This document shows, piece after piece, positions 1 to 5,845 of a stretch of DNA of 37,408 nt (position 1 is the first letter of the stretch; every line of letters begins with the position of its first letter). The notes beneath the pieces are model-generated. The model ran no database searches. It saw only the letters and a program-made list of their open reading frames with translations, and had not been told where the DNA came from. The stretch comes from a virus: the IMG/VR virus record IMGVR_UViG_3300021371_000048, positions 1-37,408 of that record. One strand, written 5' to 3'. A program made the translations under genes and the position numbers.

Positions 1-183
1 CCCCTTTTTTGTGTGCGGCCCTCGGCTGTGATAGTAATTGTGGTTTAGGAGAGAAGCCTAACTACTATCATGTGATTCCTTATAGCTGGTGGACATAACA
101 GCCAGTAGATGAGACTATTTACCTGTCGGAGCGGTTCCGGCTTATTCCCACGGGAATTACTGACTAACTAACTGGAGGCCATT
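1..183. promoter_or_regulatory. Leader/regulatory region before the first gene
   Basis: No credible gene was seen here. The stretch holds an inverted copy (TGTGATAGTA, 27-36) and a direct copy (CTACTATCATGTGA, 62-75) of a repeat that recurs three times just after the next gene. It also holds one CATAACAG copy (94-101), a short inverted repeat around 86-106 (CTGG/CCAG), and the first ATTCCC-N2-GGGAAT dyad (144-157). The window begins with CCCCTTTTTT, which could be the 3' half of a terminator cut by the window edge. That is inference, because the other half is not visible. No convincing -35/-10 pair was found. Confidence 0.5.
144..157. promoter_or_regulatory. ATTCCC-N2-GGGAAT dyad, site 1
   Basis: ATTCCCACGGGAAT, perfect in both 6-base arms, lies 26 bases before the start codon of the 199-residue gene. 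It is followed by TTACTGACTAACTAACTGGAGG, so the ribosome binding site comes directly after it. Similar leader text recurs at site 4. Confidence 0.75.
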
Positions 184-783
184 ATGCCTATTGAAAAAAC
201 AGCAGTACCTCAAACCACGATTAAGCCCATGGCGGAGGTCGTGCAACACATCACGAAAGCGCGTAACGCAAGCGCCACAATGCTCGCATCATGCAAGGCG
301 GCCGCGAAGGCGGCGGCGCGACAGCTGGACGCTAAACTCCCGCTGAAGTCTCGCATCGATGTAGTGGTCTTATGCTACGCGGAACAGATCGACGGTGACG
401 CAAATGTCCGGTCAAATTTTAAAGACGCGTTAACGCTGTTGGCTTGCGCAGACTCTCCGGTATCGATCGAGGTGCGTGGTGAGGAAATCCAGACCACGGC
501 GGCCGAAGCTGTAGACCAATCAAAGCATGTTATGAAGGCGGCCGCGAAAGCCATCCGCGACGATAACGGAATGGGCCGTCGTGAAGGCGCTGGACGTAAG
601 GCCAAGTCGGAAACGGCGGAGCAGGCCGTGCGATTGTCGCCTGCCAAACTGGACACCAGCACAGATCAGCGTGGCGCAGTGATCAACACGGTCGTGCAAG
701 GTTTAGACGACGCGGCGTTTTTTGCGGAGTTCAAGGCCAAACTGGCGGAGGCCGGTTTCAATATCACGCGCAAGCGCAAGTAA
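184..783 (+). CDS. Hypothetical basic protein, first early gene
   Basis: The protein has 199 residues and I do not recognise the family. The start is ATG with a good GGAGG six bases upstream. The N-terminal third is alanine- and lysine-rich (roughly residues 25-50, probably helical). A central part (about 57-105) looks like a compact alpha/beta segment. From about 125 it becomes basic with GRREGAGRKAK and ends in lysine/arginine, so nucleic-acid binding is plausible but unproven. The gene stands alone, has its own terminator, and is flanked on both sides by CTACTATCA(CA)TG repeats. That arrangement suggests a protein that binds those repeats, such as an autoregulator or an origin or partition protein. 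Early position and repeats are seen; the function is inferred. Confidence 0.75.
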   Translation: MPIEKTAVPQTTIKPMAEVVQHITKARNASATMLASCKAAAKAAARQLDAKLPLKSRIDVVVLCYAEQIDGDANVRSNFKDALTLLACADSPVSIEVRGEEIQTTAAEAVDQSKHVMKAAAKAIRDDNGMGRREGAGRKAKSETAEQAVRLSPAKLDTSTDQRGAVINTVVQGLDDAAFFAEFKAKLAEAGFNITRKRK

Positions 784-789
784 CCACAC

Positions 790-813
790 GGGGGCGCAAG
801 CCCCCATTTTTTT
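790..813 (+). terminator. Rho-independent terminator
   Basis: GGGGGC (790-795), GCAA loop (796-799) and GCCCCC (800-805) form a 6 bp GC-only stem closed by a GNRA tetraloop, followed by A and seven T. It lies six bases after the stop codon of the first gene. It should end that transcript and isolate it from the non-coding region that follows. Confidence 0.9.
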
Positions 814-825
814 CGTTCCACCACA

Positions 826-882
826 CTACTATCATGTCGTAGCCTACTATCACATGGCGTGGCGCTGCCCTACTATCACATG
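826..882 (+). repeat. Three direct repeats CTACTATCA(CA)TG
   Basis: Copies lie at 826-836 (CTACTATCATG), 844-856 and 870-882 (both CTACTATCACATG). A fourth copy lies before the gene at 62-72 and an inverted partial copy at 27-36. Five copies bracket one gene and its terminator, which suggests binding sites for a phage protein, possibly the product of that gene. Confidence 0.75.
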
Positions 883-920
883 ACCGAGCGCGCCTCATGG
901 CCTGCCTAATAAACGGCGCT

Positions 921-934
921 AATCCCACGGGAAT
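921..934. promoter_or_regulatory. ATTCCC-N2-GGGAAT dyad, site 2 (one mismatch)
   Basis: AATCCCACGGGAAT differs from the consensus at one base in the left arm. It is followed by AAGG, but no start codon or gene follows. It is the only copy not placed before a gene and may be a relic or a site with a different role. Confidence 0.6.
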
Positions 935-998
935 AAGGCCGCAGTTTGCGACGAAATAAGCGCGTGGCTGTCATAACAGTCAACGATTCTTAGACGGC

Positions 999-1375
999 TA
1001 AGTCATTGATTTATAAGGATTAGATGAAATGAGAAACCGCCAATCTAAGAATGCCTAAATACCATAACAGTGACGTAATAAAAACCCTTATATATCAAGG
1101 GCTTGCGGGGCATAGGCAGGCAGTAAGTAAGTATAATAGATAAATAGTTTATAGATTAAGATATAGAGAGGTAAAATCTGGAATTACTGGCCTTTTCAAG
1201 CCGCGTGGCGGTCTTGGTTTTCTTTGCCTTCAGATCTGCAACCTCTCTCAGATCCCGTCTAATCGTCTAAAGCTAGGAAAATCAATGACTTACGCGATTA
1301 CTAAAAAACTAAACGCTTATAAATCAATAACTTACAAAATCTAGCTTTCATCTAATTCTTAATAATCAATGACTT
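999..1375. repeat. Long imperfect inverted repeat (arms 999-1031 and 1343-1375)
   Basis: The left arm begins TAAGTCATTGATT and ends ATTAGATGAAA. The reverse complement of the right arm begins TAAGTCATTGATT and ends ATTAGATGAAA, with a diverged 7-base middle. The arms are about 33 bases and are separated by about 310 bases. The outer 13 bases of each arm are the inverted form of the iteron at 1364. Confidence 0.75.
1132..1260 (+). ncRNA. Possible structured RNA (low confidence)
   Basis: TATAAT at 1132-1137 could be a -10 box, with no good -35 seen. Downstream, AGAGAGGT (1165-1172) is complementary to ACCTCTCT (1241-1248), and ATCTG (1176-1180) to CAGAT (1231-1235). These would form a two-part stem enclosing a small CCGC-GTG-GCGG hairpin (about 1201-1211). 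No reading frame covers it. It could be a small RNA, a primer RNA for replication, or chance pairing. Confidence 0.25.
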
Positions 1376-1380
1376 ACGCG
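1280..1380 (+). repeat. Iterons AATCAATGACTTACGCG, 42 bp phased
   Basis: Copies start at 1280 (AATCAATGACTTACGCG), 1322 (AATCAATAACTTACA, diverged) and 1364 (AATCAATGACTTACGCG). Both start-to-start distances are exactly 42 bp, close to four helical turns, so bound proteins would sit on one face of the DNA. A fourth copy is inverted at 999-1011. This phasing is typical of initiator-binding iterons. No known initiator was identified, so which protein binds is open. Confidence 0.7.
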
Positions 1381-1510
1381 CACCCACGCCCATCAAAAAC
1401 GCCGGAATTATTAGATTTCTTTAGATTGCACCAAAAACAGCCCAAACACGTGGTTGAAAAGTCTGCCACGTTTTACTTAAAGGCTGGGGCTTGAGATAAT
1501 AGTTGTGAGC

Positions 1511-1570
1511 TGGGGGAAAACCGTCAGGCGAGTTTTTTTAGTTTTTTTAGTTTTTTCTCGCCTGCCCCCA
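1511..1570. repeat. Inverted repeat with T-rich loop
   Basis: TGGGGG (1511-1516) pairs with CCCCCA (1565-1570) and CAGGCGAG (1525-1532) with CTCGCCTG (1557-1564). The 24-base loop consists of repeated T7AG units. It is not a normal terminator for the + strand, because the T tract is in the loop, although ACTTTTTATA follows. A single-strand origin, primer site or recombination site are possible roles. Confidence 0.6.
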
Positions 1571-1598
1571 ACTTTTTATAGATACTTAGAGACTAATT

Positions 1599-1612
1599 AT
1601 TCCCGTGGGAAT
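1599..1612. promoter_or_regulatory. ATTCCC-N2-GGGAAT dyad, site 3
   Basis: ATTCCCGTGGGAAT has perfect arms, with the centre GT instead of AC. It ends only 7-19 bases before the possible starts of the next gene and overlaps its ribosome binding region (AGAGG, 1613-1617). Confidence 0.75.
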
Positions 1613-1619
1613 AGAGGAA

Positions 1620-1904
1620 ATGGTGACGACAATGTTCTTGTATAAATCAATGCCAGTGGCCGAGCATTTTTTGGTCGCTTTGTTTAATGATGACTTTAGT
1701 GACTTAGATGACCGCGACTACTACCTGCTAAAAGAGTGGTGCGAGGAATTGCCAGACACCGTGATGTTTGAAGTGGTAAAGGATGATGACACACTAGGTT
1801 TGCAAGAATCATCGCGGTACCTTAACTTTTGTGAGGACAGCGTGACCGGCACACTTGCTACCTGCGCGCTCATCAATATTTACACCCCTGTAACTGTGCA
1901 CTAG
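1620..1904 (+). CDS. Small acidic hypothetical protein (DUF6926-like?)
   Basis: About 94 residues and strongly acidic (FNDDFSDLDDRDYY, VVKDDDTLG). The frame opens inside the dyad at GTG 1605, but the only Shine-Dalgarno (AGAGG, 1613-1617) points to ATG 1620, GTG 1623 or ATG 1632. I give 1620; GTG 1623 has the best spacing. The pattern of a short acidic N-terminus, 'LLKEWCEELP' and a late 'TCALINIY' recalls small phage and plasmid proteins of the DUF6926 type. That is from memory and weak. It is followed by a dyad before the next gene. Function unknown. Confidence 0.6.
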   Translation: MVTTMFLYKSMPVAEHFLVALFNDDFSDLDDRDYYLLKEWCEELPDTVMFEVVKDDDTLGLQESSRYLNFCEDSVTGTLATCALINIYTPVTVH

Positions 1905-1939
1905 GGCGCACTGAAAAACCCTGCAACAACTAACTGACT

Positions 1940-1953
1940 ATTCCCACGGGAAT
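1940..1953. promoter_or_regulatory. ATTCCC-N2-GGGAAT dyad, site 4
   Basis: ATTCCCACGGGAAT lies 28 bases before the ATG at 1982. It is followed by AACTTACTGACTAACTGGAGG, nearly the same leader as at site 1. Confidence 0.75.
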
Positions 1954-1981
1954 AACTTACTGACTAACTGGAGGGCATACC

Positions 1982-2911
1982 ATGCCAGAGAAAAAACCTA
2001 CATCGTTCATTACACGTCCGCAGACTAACGCGGAGTTCTTTCAGTCATTCCGCGAAACTCTGCACGGCCTTGTTAGCCAAGGCTCACGCTGGGAAGACTT
2101 CCACAAGCTGGATCAAGTCTACACTCGCAAGACGCACACACCGGGGTCTTTTGTTGGCGGCACCTTCCGTCCGCCCCTGACTGTTAAACGTAGCGATACG
2201 CTGAGTTATGACATCTACCTTGAGTGGCTCGACTGGTTTAAGCCGTTGGAGGATGGGTCATACGACCGTGCACGGTACCCACGGTCAACGCCGCGAGCTG
2301 CAACCATACTCAAAGCCAAATCGTACGAAGCGACGATGGTCGAGTTGGTCTACAACTTCAAGGCTCGCAAGTTTGAGCTTTGGTTCAACATTCAGCAGGC
2401 GTCAGCGACCACACGTCGACACATGGATAAATACATGGCGGCCGTCGGGTTCAACGCGCGCAGTTCATACTGTGCCGACCTTGGGTTCACACTTGAAAAG
2501 ACGGTCGAGGTACCTATATATAGGTTCGACTTGGGCGAGTACTCTGACAGCTTTGACACTCGCAACCGGTACTCGTCGCAGATATCGGTGCAAATGGAAA
2601 CGACCATGCACTCGTGGCACAAAGCATTGGCACGTGGAGTCAAACGCAATACGCGACACCGTACGGTGACACGTTGGATCGAACAGGCACGGGCATTCGC
2701 ACGGTTGGCACGGCGCAACATGACGCTGGATCTAGAAGAGATGTACGAGATGCAGAAAGCGAACGTCGGTAACACCAGTCCCGAGATGAAGAACTGGGTG
2801 CGGGCAGTCGAGCAGACCCACGATGACGAGGCCTATTACGACATGGTCTTGGAAAAGCCAGCTCACGAGCACAAGCGCATGTTGCAAGTATTTAGGGAGC
2901 TTGACGCATGA
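1982..2911 (+). CDS. Hypothetical early protein, 309 aa
   Basis: I do not recognise this family. The start is ATG with CTGGAGGG upstream. The protein is soluble, rich in Arg, Tyr and Trp, with no membrane segment or signal peptide. The C-terminal half (about 200-309) is helical and basic (KALARGVKRNTRHRTVTRWIEQARAF begins this part), then acidic near the end. Length, aromatic content and lack of recognisable nucleotide-binding motifs give no function. It heads a coupled cluster: its stop overlaps the next start by ATGA. A dyad lies in its leader, so it probably belongs to the same regulon as the ATPase and VWA genes. Confidence 0.75.
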   Translation: MPEKKPTSFITRPQTNAEFFQSFRETLHGLVSQGSRWEDFHKLDQVYTRKTHTPGSFVGGTFRPPLTVKRSDTLSYDIYLEWLDWFKPLEDGSYDRARYPRSTPRAATILKAKSYEATMVELVYNFKARKFELWFNIQQASATTRRHMDKYMAAVGFNARSSYCADLGFTLEKTVEVPIYRFDLGEYSDSFDTRNRYSSQISVQMETTMHSWHKALARGVKRNTRHRTVTRWIEQARAFARLARRNMTLDLEEMYEMQKANVGNTSPEMKNWVRAVEQTHDDEAYYDMVLEKPAHEHKRMLQVFRELDA

Positions 2912-3066
2912 ATTACCACATACTGGAGAGAGCGGAGACTTTGTTGCGGGGTAGGTATTACCCGCACGAGGTCGTGAGCATACTGGAGATTGAATACCCG
3001 CAATTAGATGAGTTCCAGCGGGAAGACCTACCATTACTTGTACATCGACTAAAGGAGAACACCTGA
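2908..3066 (+). CDS. Small hypothetical protein, 52 aa
   Basis: An uninterrupted 52-codon frame begins with ATG overlapping the previous stop (ATGA), with AGGGAG eight bases upstream. It ends in TGA overlapping the next ATG (TGATG). Such coupling on both sides is strong support for a real gene despite its length. The protein (starting MNYHILERAETLLRG) is helical and mildly acidic, with 'HEVVSILEIEYPQLDEF' in the middle. That could be a small helix-turn-helix or interaction domain, but no family is recognised. Function unknown; position suggests it acts with its neighbours. Confidence 0.65.
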   Translation: MNYHILERAETLLRGRYYPHEVVSILEIEYPQLDEFQREDLPLLVHRLKENT

Positions 3067-3272
3067 TGCCTCACGATATTGATATAACCTACGGCAATTC
3101 AGAGGTCACGTTTCAAGAGATAGGCGACCGCGTGGGGTTGTCTCGGCAAGGTGCGAGGCACGTCTACGACAGGGCTATACAAAAACTGCAAGCCGATCCG
3201 AAACTGCGCGCATATTGGGAAGATATGTGTAACAAAGAAGCCAACGATTTCAGGTGGGAAAAACTCGACTAA
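3066..3272 (+). CDS. Sigma-70 region 4-like small DNA-binding protein
   Basis: 68 residues, with ATG overlapping the preceding stop and AAGGAG upstream. Residues about 15-43 (VTFQEIGDRVGLSRQGARHV and on) match the sigma factor region 4.2 pattern: 'eIG..lgvSR..vr' followed by a helix with basic residues and 'A..KL'. Region 4.2 normally reads the -35 box and contacts activators. No region 2 is present, so this is not a complete sigma factor. It could be a phage anti-sigma or co-activator, or a repressor using the same fold. It is coupled to two unknown genes and lies close to the repeated dyads, so it is one candidate to bind them. Confidence 0.65.
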   Translation: MPHDIDITYGNSEVTFQEIGDRVGLSRQGARHVYDRAIQKLQADPKLRAYWEDMCNKEANDFRWEKLD

Positions 3273-3387
3273 TTTGCCTTAGTATCACCTGAGTGAGATA
3301 ATGGTCACATGGCTGGGGAGACTCAGCCTACTTATTAACTTTTGTACTTATTAACTAGCCATTCCCATGGGAATAAGGAGAAACACA
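3273..3387 (+). promoter_or_regulatory. Leader with 12 bp direct repeat and dyad site 5
   Basis: The intergenic stretch contains TACTTATTAACT twice (3329-3340 and 3345-3356, 16 bases apart). A perfect dyad, ATTCCCATGGGAAT (3361-3374), follows, and then AAGGAG (3375-3380) and ATG at 3388. The dyad contains an ATG (3367) in frame with the gene, but the Shine-Dalgarno lies after it, so it is not the start. Confidence 0.65.
3361..3374. promoter_or_regulatory. ATTCCC-N2-GGGAAT dyad, site 5
   Basis: ATTCCCATGGGAAT is a fully self-complementary version, with centre AT. It ends 13 bases before ATG 3388 and directly abuts AAGGAG. Confidence 0.75.
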
Positions 3388-4269
3388 ATGAGCCTTAAAG
3401 AAAATGCTCTTTTAGTGTCGCTGTCGGTCAAGAAGCCGCAGATGACTAAAGTAGACGCAAAAGGTACCGACGCCGCAGAGCGCGCCAACAACGCACGACA
3501 TGCCGGTGAGTATCGCAAGCAGCTGTATCCGAAACATCTGGTGTCACCCATACGGGCAATAGAAAGTGCGGCACGTACTTACATGGGGAGCGAGTCTTAC
3601 CCATGGACGCGTAGCAAATTCATACTGCCCAACCCACGGTTCATGGACTTCATGGATTGCATGGGCAAGTACGAGTTGCAGTTTGATCAGAGTGTCACTG
3701 CCTTTTTGCAGAACTGGGTCAACGTACTCGACGAGGCACGACGGTCACAAGGTGACATGTTCAATGACGACGACTACCCCGACGTGGCCGAGTTGCGCAA
3801 GCAGTTTAGCTTCGAGGTCATTGTTGAGCCAGTCACTGACAGCACAGATTTCCGTGTGCAGATGCAAGGTGACGCGGCCGAGGCATTGATGGCCAGAGCA
3901 GAGAAGCAAGCGAACGATCGCATGAATGATCTGATGTCCGAGCCGCTCAAGCGGTTGCGTACTGTGATCACTCGTCTCAACGATACCGTGTCTAAAGACG
4001 ACCGTGTTACCACTGACAAACGCACTGGCCTAGTTGAGGTCAAGTCGCCGATCTTTCGTGACTCCGTTTGCGATGACATCGCACATGAGATAAGTTTGCT
4101 GTATGACTTCATGGAGGTCATGCCTGCCAGCGTGTCTAAGCTTGCGTTGAGTGTGGCGGGCGCTACCCCATCCCCTGACGAGCTACGCAATAGCAAAGCC
4201 GCACGGGAAAAAACCGAGGCTGATACGTCTGCACTACTCGCGGCTATCGACTCATTACTTGATGACTAA
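3388..4269 (+). CDS. DUF3150-like protein, partner of the MoxR/VWA module
   Basis: 293 residues from ATG 3388, chosen because AAGGAG lies seven bases upstream; an earlier in-frame ATG at 3367 falls inside the dyad and has no binding site. The protein is soluble, largely helical and acidic towards the C-terminus. It has a conserved-looking central part ('ESYPWTRSKFILPNPRFMDFMD' region, about 70-95), a helix with 'LMARAEKQANDRMNDLMSEP' (about 170-190), and a short acidic tail. Overall it resembles DUF3150 proteins that accompany CbbQ/MoxR ATPases and VWA proteins in plasmids and phages. The match is by eye and by gene order. It may be the substrate or scaffold of the downstream ATPase. Confidence 0.55.
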   Translation: MSLKENALLVSLSVKKPQMTKVDAKGTDAAERANNARHAGEYRKQLYPKHLVSPIRAIESAARTYMGSESYPWTRSKFILPNPRFMDFMDCMGKYELQFDQSVTAFLQNWVNVLDEARRSQGDMFNDDDYPDVAELRKQFSFEVIVEPVTDSTDFRVQMQGDAAEALMARAEKQANDRMNDLMSEPLKRLRTVITRLNDTVSKDDRVTTDKRTGLVEVKSPIFRDSVCDDIAHEISLLYDFMEVMPASVSKLALSVAGATPSPDELRNSKAAREKTEADTSALLAAIDSLLDD

Positions 4270-4278
4270 GGAGATAAT

Positions 4279-4509
4279 ATGAAAGTTATGATAACCATAC
4301 GCGATGCCATTGTAGATGCTGACCTTGCTATGCAGGCGTTTCAGTTGTTAGAGGGCAAAGTAGAATTTATAGAGAAGCAGTGGGCACGCGACAGCGACGG
4401 GCACGCGTGGAAATTCACCAAAGATGTCAGTGAGTCCGACATCAGTATAAAACCCGTTAACCAAGCAGTGTACGCACAGGCTGTGCTTGCGCTAAACGAC
4501 GACAGCTAA
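4279..4509 (+). CDS. Hypothetical protein, 76 aa
   Basis: The start is ATG with AAGGAG five bases upstream, and the gene follows its neighbour by nine bases. The short soluble protein starts MKVMITIRDAIVDADLAMQA and has a predicted helix-strand-helix pattern. There are no cysteines, membrane segments or motifs I recognise. Its TAA stop overlaps the dyad that leads into the ATPase gene. The small gene between the DUF3150-like and ATPase genes probably belongs to the same unit. Function unknown. Confidence 0.65.
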   Translation: MKVMITIRDAIVDADLAMQAFQLLEGKVEFIEKQWARDSDGHAWKFTKDVSESDISIKPVNQAVYAQAVLALNDDS

Positions 4510-4522
4510 TTCCCACGGGAAT
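4509..4522. promoter_or_regulatory. ATTCCC-N2-GGGAAT dyad, site 6
   Basis: ATTCCCACGGGAAT lies 23 bases before ATG 4546. It overlaps the stop codon of the preceding gene by one base. It is part of a 43 bp block (4506-4548) repeated without change at 5806-5848. Confidence 0.8.
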
Positions 4523-4545
4523 AACTTAATTACTGGAGATTTATT

Positions 4546-5553
4546 ATGCGTATTCAACATGTAACACCTGTTCTAGTTAAGCGGTACCTCAACGAAAACA
4601 CACGTAGGCGCACCGTATTCCTGCGTGGGCCGTCGGGCATTGGCAAGTCTGATGTCGTCAAGCAAACCTCTAACTTGCTGGCTGACCATGTCAAGGACTG
4701 GCAGGGTGTCATCGACCTGCGTCTCGCACAGATGGACCCGACAGACCTTCGCGGTATCCCACATATCGTAGACGGTCGCACAGTGTGGGGTCGACCTGAC
4801 TTCTTACCGCAGTCTGGGTCTGGGATCATCTTCTTAGATGAGATCACTAGCGCACCGCCAGCGGTACAGTCTGCGGCGTACCAGCTAACGCTAACGCCAG
4901 AGGACTACGGTATCCCCGACACGTGGATGATCGTCGCGGCCGGTAACAACAAGTCCGATCGTGGTGTGACGTTCAACCTTGCGGCACCATTGCAGAATCG
5001 CATGTGTGACATATCAGTCGATACAACGCTAGATGACTTCACCAACTACGCAGTGACGCAAGACGTTGCGGCAGAGGTTTTGTCTTTCCTACGTGATCGA
5101 CCTGACCTACTGCACAAGTTCGAGGGTGGTAGTGACATCAAAGCGTTCCCCAGCCCACGCTCGTGGTTCGCCGTGTCTGATCTAATCCAACTCGACCTAC
5201 CTTCACAAGACCGTGTCGAGATGATCAAGGGCGACATTGGCGATGAAGCGGCAATCGTGTTCGAGACGCACCTACGTATTTGGGAAAGTATGCCTCGCAT
5301 CGATGACATACTCGCGGGTGTAGCGTGTGACGTACCCAAAGAACTCAACGTGGTGTACTGCGTAGCGATGGGGTTAGCCATGCGGGTAAGCCGCGATAAC
5401 TTCGACAACGCGTGGTTGTTTTTGCAGCAACTACCGGGTGACGTTCAGACACTAGTTATGAAGCTGGCGTACAAGCGCGATAAGTCTATTGCTACGAGTG
5501 CGGCTTTCAGCCAGTGGGCGGCCGCAAACGCTGATGCCTTCAAGAGGGTTTAA
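4546..5553 (+). CDS. MoxR/CbbQ-type AAA+ ATPase
   Basis: 335 residues, ATG with GGAG upstream. Walker A is GPSGIGKS at 28-35, Walker B is IIFLDE at 94-99, sensor 1 is N134 in 'VAAGNN', and an arginine near 152 ('LQNRM') could be the arginine finger. 'PSPRSW' (about 204-209) fits sensor 2. This order is typical of MoxR/CbbQ/CobS ATPases. They form hexameric rings and remodel protein complexes together with a VWA-domain partner. The C-terminal part (about 215-335) is helical lid plus extra helices. Its neighbours are a DUF3150-like gene before and a zincin-VWA gene after, and it shares its leader with the latter. The substrate is unknown; a role in remodelling a host or virion complex is inference. 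Confidence 0.9.
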   Translation: MRIQHVTPVLVKRYLNENTRRRTVFLRGPSGIGKSDVVKQTSNLLADHVKDWQGVIDLRLAQMDPTDLRGIPHIVDGRTVWGRPDFLPQSGSGIIFLDEITSAPPAVQSAAYQLTLTPEDYGIPDTWMIVAAGNNKSDRGVTFNLAAPLQNRMCDISVDTTLDDFTNYAVTQDVAAEVLSFLRDRPDLLHKFEGGSDIKAFPSPRSWFAVSDLIQLDLPSQDRVEMIKGDIGDEAAIVFETHLRIWESMPRIDDILAGVACDVPKELNVVYCVAMGLAMRVSRDNFDNAWLFLQQLPGDVQTLVMKLAYKRDKSIATSAAFSQWAAANADAFKRV

Positions 5554-5809
5554 GCATAGGAATGCGAAATACGTATTAGCTGAACAGACCAATAATGTAT
5601 TTGTTGTGGCTGTTCAGTTATACGACCCTCGTACTGGCAGGAATATAGAGACATTGCCAAACAACATCAGGTTCTTTGCTAGAATAGTCGAGTCGACAGA
5701 GGGTATTGCGTACGTTGACCTTGGTGACTTCGGCGCACTGATTCCATTCGACTCAGTCGATAAAGCAAGGCAACATATACATGTGCTGTATGAACTTGAG
5801 CAAGACTAA
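5534..5809 (+). CDS. Hypothetical protein, 91 aa
   Basis: The start chosen is ATG 5534, which overlaps the last 20 bases of the ATPase gene. An earlier in-frame start at 5489 would overlap by 65 bases. No clear Shine-Dalgarno was seen, so translation may depend on termination of the ATPase gene. The protein (MPSRGFKHRNAKYVLAEQ...) looks like a small beta-rich domain with hydrophobic strands ('NVFVVAVQLYD', 'IRFFARIVES', 'GALIPFDS'), possibly an SH3- or OB-like barrel. It is placed between ATPase and VWA genes and may be an accessory of that machine. No family is recognised. Confidence 0.55.
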   Translation: MPSRGFKHRNAKYVLAEQTNNVFVVAVQLYDPRTGRNIETLPNNIRFFARIVESTEGIAYVDLGDFGALIPFDSVDKARQHIHVLYELEQD

Positions 5810-5822
5810 TTCCCACGGGAAT
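5809..5822. promoter_or_regulatory. ATTCCC-N2-GGGAAT dyad, site 7
   Basis: ATTCCCACGGGAAT lies 23 bases before ATG 5846. It overlaps the preceding TAA, exactly as at site 6; the surrounding 43 bp are identical to 4506-4548. Confidence 0.8.
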
Positions 5823-5845
5823 AACTTAATTACTGGAGATTTATT

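Larger units (their letters stand above)
935..1598. other. Non-coding AT-rich region, candidate replication origin
   Basis: About 660 bases without a believable gene. Seen in it: an imperfect inverted repeat with arms 999-1031 and 1343-1375; three direct AATCAATgACTTA iterons spaced exactly 42 bp, plus one inverted copy; CATAACAG twice (972, 1063); ATTCTTAGA (986-994) facing TCTAAGAAT (1044-1052); a small CCCTT/AAGGG hairpin near 1086-1102; a TATAAT at 1132; a possible long-range RNA stem (1165-1248); and a T-rich-loop hairpin (1511-1570). Iterons next to AT-rich DNA are typical of replication origins. The assignment is inference. Confidence 0.5.

Noticed and set aside
1280-1380. CRISPR-like array
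   Set aside because: Only three short copies, one diverged, with no palindromic repeat of usual length and no cas genes. Iterons explain it better.
2208-2669. Rightward open frame of 153 codons within the 309-residue gene
   Set aside because: It is a different frame of a gene that has a proper start, binding site and coupling; the product looks like random Arg/Thr/Ser-rich sequence.
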